A stretch of 14,373 nt of DNA from Candidatus Aphodomonas merdavium (GTDB lineage: Bacteria; Bacillota; Clostridia; Christensenellales; Aristaeellaceae): the NCBI GenBank assembly GCA_018715585.1, contig DVLH01000086.1:1-14373 (forward strand), written 5' to 3'. Shown here in pieces: positions 13,862-14,373 of this stretch; the stretch's first letter is position 1; the number at the start of each line of letters is the position of its first letter. Made by a program: the position numbers and the translations under genes. The notes under the pieces were generated by a model. That model worked only from the letters and a program-made list of their open reading frames with translations, searched no databases and was not told the origin of the DNA.

Positions 13862-14373
13862 TGCGCCGCACCTCCTCCGCAGCCTGAGCGCTGCGCTCCG
13901 GCTTTTGTTCCTGTCCCTCTTGCGTTTGGTTTTCCGCTTTCTGAAGGGCGCCTTCTTCAAAGGCCTCTTCGTCGAAAATTTCCTCGTCCTCGTCGCCGCG
14001 CGCAAGCCGCCAACCCTCGGGGATATCCTCCGGCGCTTCTTCGTCCGGTTCGTCCGCGTCCTTCTCCTGCGGCTCCTCGCGCACCATCAAATCATCAAAG
14101 AATGTGCGCTTTTTCTTCTTGCGCTCCTTCCTTTGTTTGCGCAGTTCCTCCTCAAACGCCTGCTGCTGGCGTTCCTTTTTCTTTTCCTCGGGAGATTTAG
14201 GCTTGTGCGTGAAAAAATATTGCGTCAGCGGCAACAGCACAAACGAGAGCGCAGCCGTCTCCAGCGCCGTAAAGACGACGCGGAACACATGAATGAACTC
14301 AATATTGACGCCTGTGAGGAAAAAATATGTAACATAGATCGCTTCCTTTGCCGCCACAAAGAGGAAAACGGCC
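13845..14373 (-). CDS. mreD: Rod-shape protein MreD, 3' part, with long charged C-terminal tail
   Basis: The 5' end is outside the window: the frame stays open to 14373 with hydrophobic sequence (AVFLFVAAKEAIYVTYFFLT). A GTG at 14357 falls inside a membrane segment and is unlikely to be the start. Two membrane helices are visible, ending at LLPLTQYFF. This fits the C-terminal part of MreD, a polytopic partner of MreB/MreC, and the position directly before PBP2 is the usual one. MreD normally ends a few residues after its last helix. Here a cytoplasmic tail of about 120 residues follows: first Lys/Arg/Glu/Gln-rich and probably helical (PEEKKKERQQQAFEEELRKQ), then strongly acidic (DADEPDEEAPED, GDEDEEIFDEEAFEEG). 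The identification rests on topology and context, not on a clear motif. Confidence 0.75.
   Translation of the reverse strand, partial: AVFLFVAAKEAIYVTYFFLTGVNIEFIHVFRVVFTALETAALSFVLLPLTQYFFTHKPKSPEEKKKERQQQAFEEELRKQRKERKKKKRTFFDDLMVREEPQEKDADEPDEEAPEDIPEGWRLARGDEDEEIFDEEAFEEGALQKAENQTQEGQEQKPERSAQAAEEVRRNEDEG
13871..13878 (-). promoter_or_regulatory. Ribosome binding site fixing the mrdA start
   Basis: GGAGGAGG on the minus strand, 9 nt upstream of the ATG at 13861, embedded in the last codons of mreD. It selects the 834-aa PBP2, which begins right before its membrane anchor, over an ORF start at 14005. Confidence 0.8.

Noticed and set aside
13862..14005. A 48-residue Arg/Lys-rich extension of PBP2
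   Set aside because: It is the alternative frame of the acidic mreD tail. The strong ribosome site at 13871-13878 and the membrane anchor right after ATG at 13861 set the start.
12122..14200. A 692-codon open frame on the plus strand
   Set aside because: Antisense to mrdA and mreD. It has no ribosome site with coding context and no recognisable motif, and the opposite strand carries a clear PBP2.

Overview
The window looks like chromosome of an endospore-forming, anaerobic Clostridia-type Firmicute with fairly high GC (judged by eye, not computed). The evidence is a spoIIGA-sigE-sigG sporulation cluster, a Gram-positive rod-shape operon, indolepyruvate:ferredoxin oxidoreductase, and strong AGGAGG-type ribosome binding sites with some GTG and TTG starts. 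Genus and family cannot be fixed from the sequence alone. No tRNA, rRNA, CRISPR array, insertion sequence or phage gene is visible, and no gene-free stretch exceeds about 225 bases.

Left block (1-6281, minus strand): in order of transcription, iorA-iorB (4-nt overlap), alr, a 5-formyltetrahydrofolate cyclo-ligase (4-nt overlap with alr), an unrecognised five-helix membrane protein starting at TTG, and rhaA. A consensus -10 box lies ahead of iorA. Past rhaA, a near-consensus sigma-A promoter and a GNRA-capped hairpin RNA point off the left edge at an unseen transcript.

Middle block (6335-9318, plus strand): spoIIGA and sigE overlap by 4 nt behind a region with candidate Spo0A boxes. sigG follows with its own candidate sigma-F promoter and a perfect 16-bp terminator hairpin. 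This fits the known cascade: Spo0A turns on spoIIGA-sigE, SpoIIGA processes pro-sigma-E in the mother cell, and sigma-F turns on sigG in the forespore. tspO, a small tryptophan-rich membrane sensor protein, comes next with a possible sporulation-type promoter.

Right block (14373-9325, minus strand): the tail of a rod-shape operon, mreD (5' end cut by the window), mrdA (PBP2), a MinD-like ATPase and rodA, each overlapping the next. PBP2 and RodA form the transpeptidase/glycosyltransferase pair for lateral wall synthesis. No minC or minE lies between PBP2 and rodA, the MinD-like protein has changed nucleotide-binding residues, and MreD carries a very long charged tail. This remodelled mreD-PBP2-MinD*-RodA unit is the most unusual part of the window. 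The IorA lacking its ferredoxin domain is second.
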